DNA of 64,000 bases from the NCBI RefSeq assembly GCF_000018065.1, contig NC_009840.1:1302001-1366000 (forward strand). The letters run 5' to 3'. This stretch comes from Prochlorococcus marinus str. MIT 9215. GTDB taxonomy: Bacteria; Cyanobacteriota; Cyanobacteriia; PCC-6307; Cyanobiaceae. Below the pieces are notes generated by a model. It did no database searches and was not told the DNA's origin. It saw only the letters and a list, made by a program, of their open reading frames with translations. A program made the position numbers and the translations under genes. Of this stretch, positions 62,864-64,000 are shown piece by piece; the stretch's first letter is position 1, and each line of letters opens with the position of its first letter.

Positions 62864-64000
62864 TTATCATCTATGCCTTTAAAAACATTTTTAACATTTT
62901 GAACATTTTGATCAGGCACAACTCTGTGAGGCGCACCACTAAATATTTGTTCAAAATTAGAAAAAGAATCTTTTATTTCTGGACCACTATTCGTAATGAT
63001 AAATTCTCTTATTCGTTTATCATGCCATGATCCCCGCATTTTAAAGACATTTAAAGCTCGTGCCATCTCACCTTTTATTTCTACATATTGAAGCAACAAT
63101 ATGGTATCTGTAATTGTTGAGATATGAGAATCAGTTATAGAATGACTTCCCATAAATTCTTCTGCAGTATTAGTAAAAAAGCCTGCAATCTCCTCTTGTT
63201 TTGTATAACCCGTTACGGCTATTACGAACTGTCTAAATGCATTCAAGCTCACACCTCTGGCTAACGCAGAGAGAGAATCAATTGCCATCCTCTTTGGTTT
63301 AAATTGAGTAATTTGCGTTTTTATAATTTGTAAGTGATCTTCTAAACCAGTTGATTCAGGATATGCACATATAATTTTCAACAACCCATCACTTTCCATT
63401 TTTTCAAAATCTATACCCCAACTAGTAGCATTCCGAAGCAATTGAGCCCTAGATTCTTCATATGCAAAAAGTATTGCTCTCTCATTGTTGTTATAAGCAT
63501 CTTCAACAAATTTTGATACAAGCATTGTTTTGCCTGTACCAGTAGCTCCAGTAGCGAGAATGATGGAATCTTGAAAATATCCCCCACCACACATATCATC
63601 AAGATCTTTAACTCCAGAACTAATTCTAATATTTGAGGATCTCTGAGTTAATCTCATTGCCCCGAGGGCAAACACGCTTATTCCATTCATTCCCATAGTG
63701 AATGGATATTCACCTTTCATATGTACAGTACCTCTTAACTTCAAAACTTCTAGAGTTCTTCTTCTCTTTTCTGACTCAAGAACATTTCTCAATAAGACAA
63801 CATTATCAGATACAAATTCTTCTACTCCATATCTAGCAATTGGACCGTAATCATCAACCCTTTCAGTAGTCATAACAGTTGTCACACCTATTTCTTTTAA
63901 TCTTGCTATTAGTCTAAATATTTCTCTTCTAACTACGTAAATAGCATCATACTGTTGAAAGACCGCAGTTATTGAATCTATTGCAACTCTTTTAGCTTTA
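62860..64000 (-). CDS. kaiC: circadian clock protein KaiC, 5' end cut by window
   Basis: About 380 C-terminal codons are present; the N-terminal part of the CI domain is beyond the right edge. Visible are the end of CI (RVAIDSITAVFQQYDAIYVV and GVTTVMTTERVDDYGPIARY), the CII domain with Walker A TGATGTGKTMLVSKF, paired catalytic glutamates, and the phosphorylation sites in GSHSITDSHISTITDTILLL (Thr, Ser, Thr in the S. elongatus 426/431/432 positions). KaiC is the autokinase/ATPase core of the clock. The C-terminal tail after FSGAPHRVV differs from the KaiA-binding tail of S. elongatus. It overlaps nblS by 4 bp. Confidence 0.97.
   Translation of the reverse strand, partial: KAKRVAIDSITAVFQQYDAIYVVRREIFRLIARLKEIGVTTVMTTERVDDYGPIARYGVEEFVSDNVVLLRNVLESEKRRRTLEVLKLRGTVHMKGEYPFTMGMNGISVFALGAMRLTQRSSNIRISSGVKDLDDMCGGGYFQDSIILATGATGTGKTMLVSKFVEDAYNNNERAILFAYEESRAQLLRNATSWGIDFEKMESDGLLKIICAYPESTGLEDHLQIIKTQITQFKPKRMAIDSLSALARGVSLNAFRQFVIAVTGYTKQEEIAGFFTNTAEEFMGSHSITDSHISTITDTILLLQYVEIKGEMARALNVFKMRGSWHDKRIREFIITNSGPEIKDSFSNFEQIFSGAPHRVVPDQNVQNVKNVFKGIDDN

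Noticed and set aside
1..64000. CRISPR array, prophage, insertion sequence or genomic island
   Set aside because: No spaced direct repeats, integrase, transposase or restriction genes were seen. The three tRNAs have no adjacent integrase or repeated tRNA ends, and gene content is core.

Overview
The window is a gene-dense, AT-rich chromosome segment that reads as a high-light-type Prochlorococcus (marine picocyanobacterium). This rests on gene content: a nickel superoxide dismutase with its own maturation protease and a putative nickel transporter, a high-light-inducible (Hli) protein, the Ftn2/ZipN division protein, a ClpR/ClpP pair, an NblS-type histidine kinase, KaiC, and many cyanobacteria-only hypothetical proteins. 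It also fits the short gaps and overlaps and the frequent TTG/GTG starts. I did not identify a strain. I saw no insertion sequence, prophage, integrase or CRISPR array; it looks like core genome.

Layout. 1-7.8 kb (mostly minus): trmD (cut by the window edge), era, a divergent orphan, a Bax-inhibitor-1-like membrane protein, phoH, rpsP, ffh with an 18-bp tandem repeat, and ftn2. 7.9-14.3 kb: pdhA, a group 2 sigma factor, a fused NAD(P)HX repair enzyme, mnmA and lnt. 14.4-16.6 kb: FKBP isomerase, then sodN-sodX-sodT; sodX has no canonical start codon that includes its catalytic serine. 16.6-24.4 kb: trpC, lpdA, a SpoU methyltransferase, murA, two overlapping tiny membrane-protein genes, tRNA-Leu(CAA), argD and folC. 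24.4-33.2 kb: an FAD oxidase and a cytosine-deaminase-like amidohydrolase, tRNA-His, miaB, the ddl-X-ftsQ-ftsZ division/cell-wall cluster, the 4.5S RNA of the signal recognition particle, and panB.

33.2-40.9 kb: hemW, a PIN-TRAM membrane protein, clpR-clpP, ilvC, cbiB, an hli gene, four small unknown genes and hup. 40.9-41.5 kb is the only gene-poor stretch longer than 300 bp besides the murA-tRNA gap. 41.5-50.2 kb: glgX, tRNA-Gly(TCC), a GPH-family sugar transporter, an MlaE-type lipid permease with two cyanobacterial families, plsY, pyrF, tyrS and a DUF1825-like protein. 50.3-58.6 kb: a GIY-YIG-like protein, pepA, an exported MsrA, and the outer-membrane operon bamA-lpxC-fabZ-lpxA-lpxB. 58.6-64 kb: purC and purD (divergent), nblS, and kaiC running off the right edge.

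How the genes work together. The clearest units are Ni-SOD production (enzyme, propeptide protease, putative nickel importer), lipid A synthesis plus outer-membrane protein insertion, septum and peptidoglycan genes (ddl, ftsQ, ftsZ, with murA and ftn2 elsewhere in the window), the signal recognition particle (protein ffh and RNA ffs, unlinked), and light/time control (nblS next to kaiC, plus hli). All functional calls come from reading motifs by eye; no database search was run.
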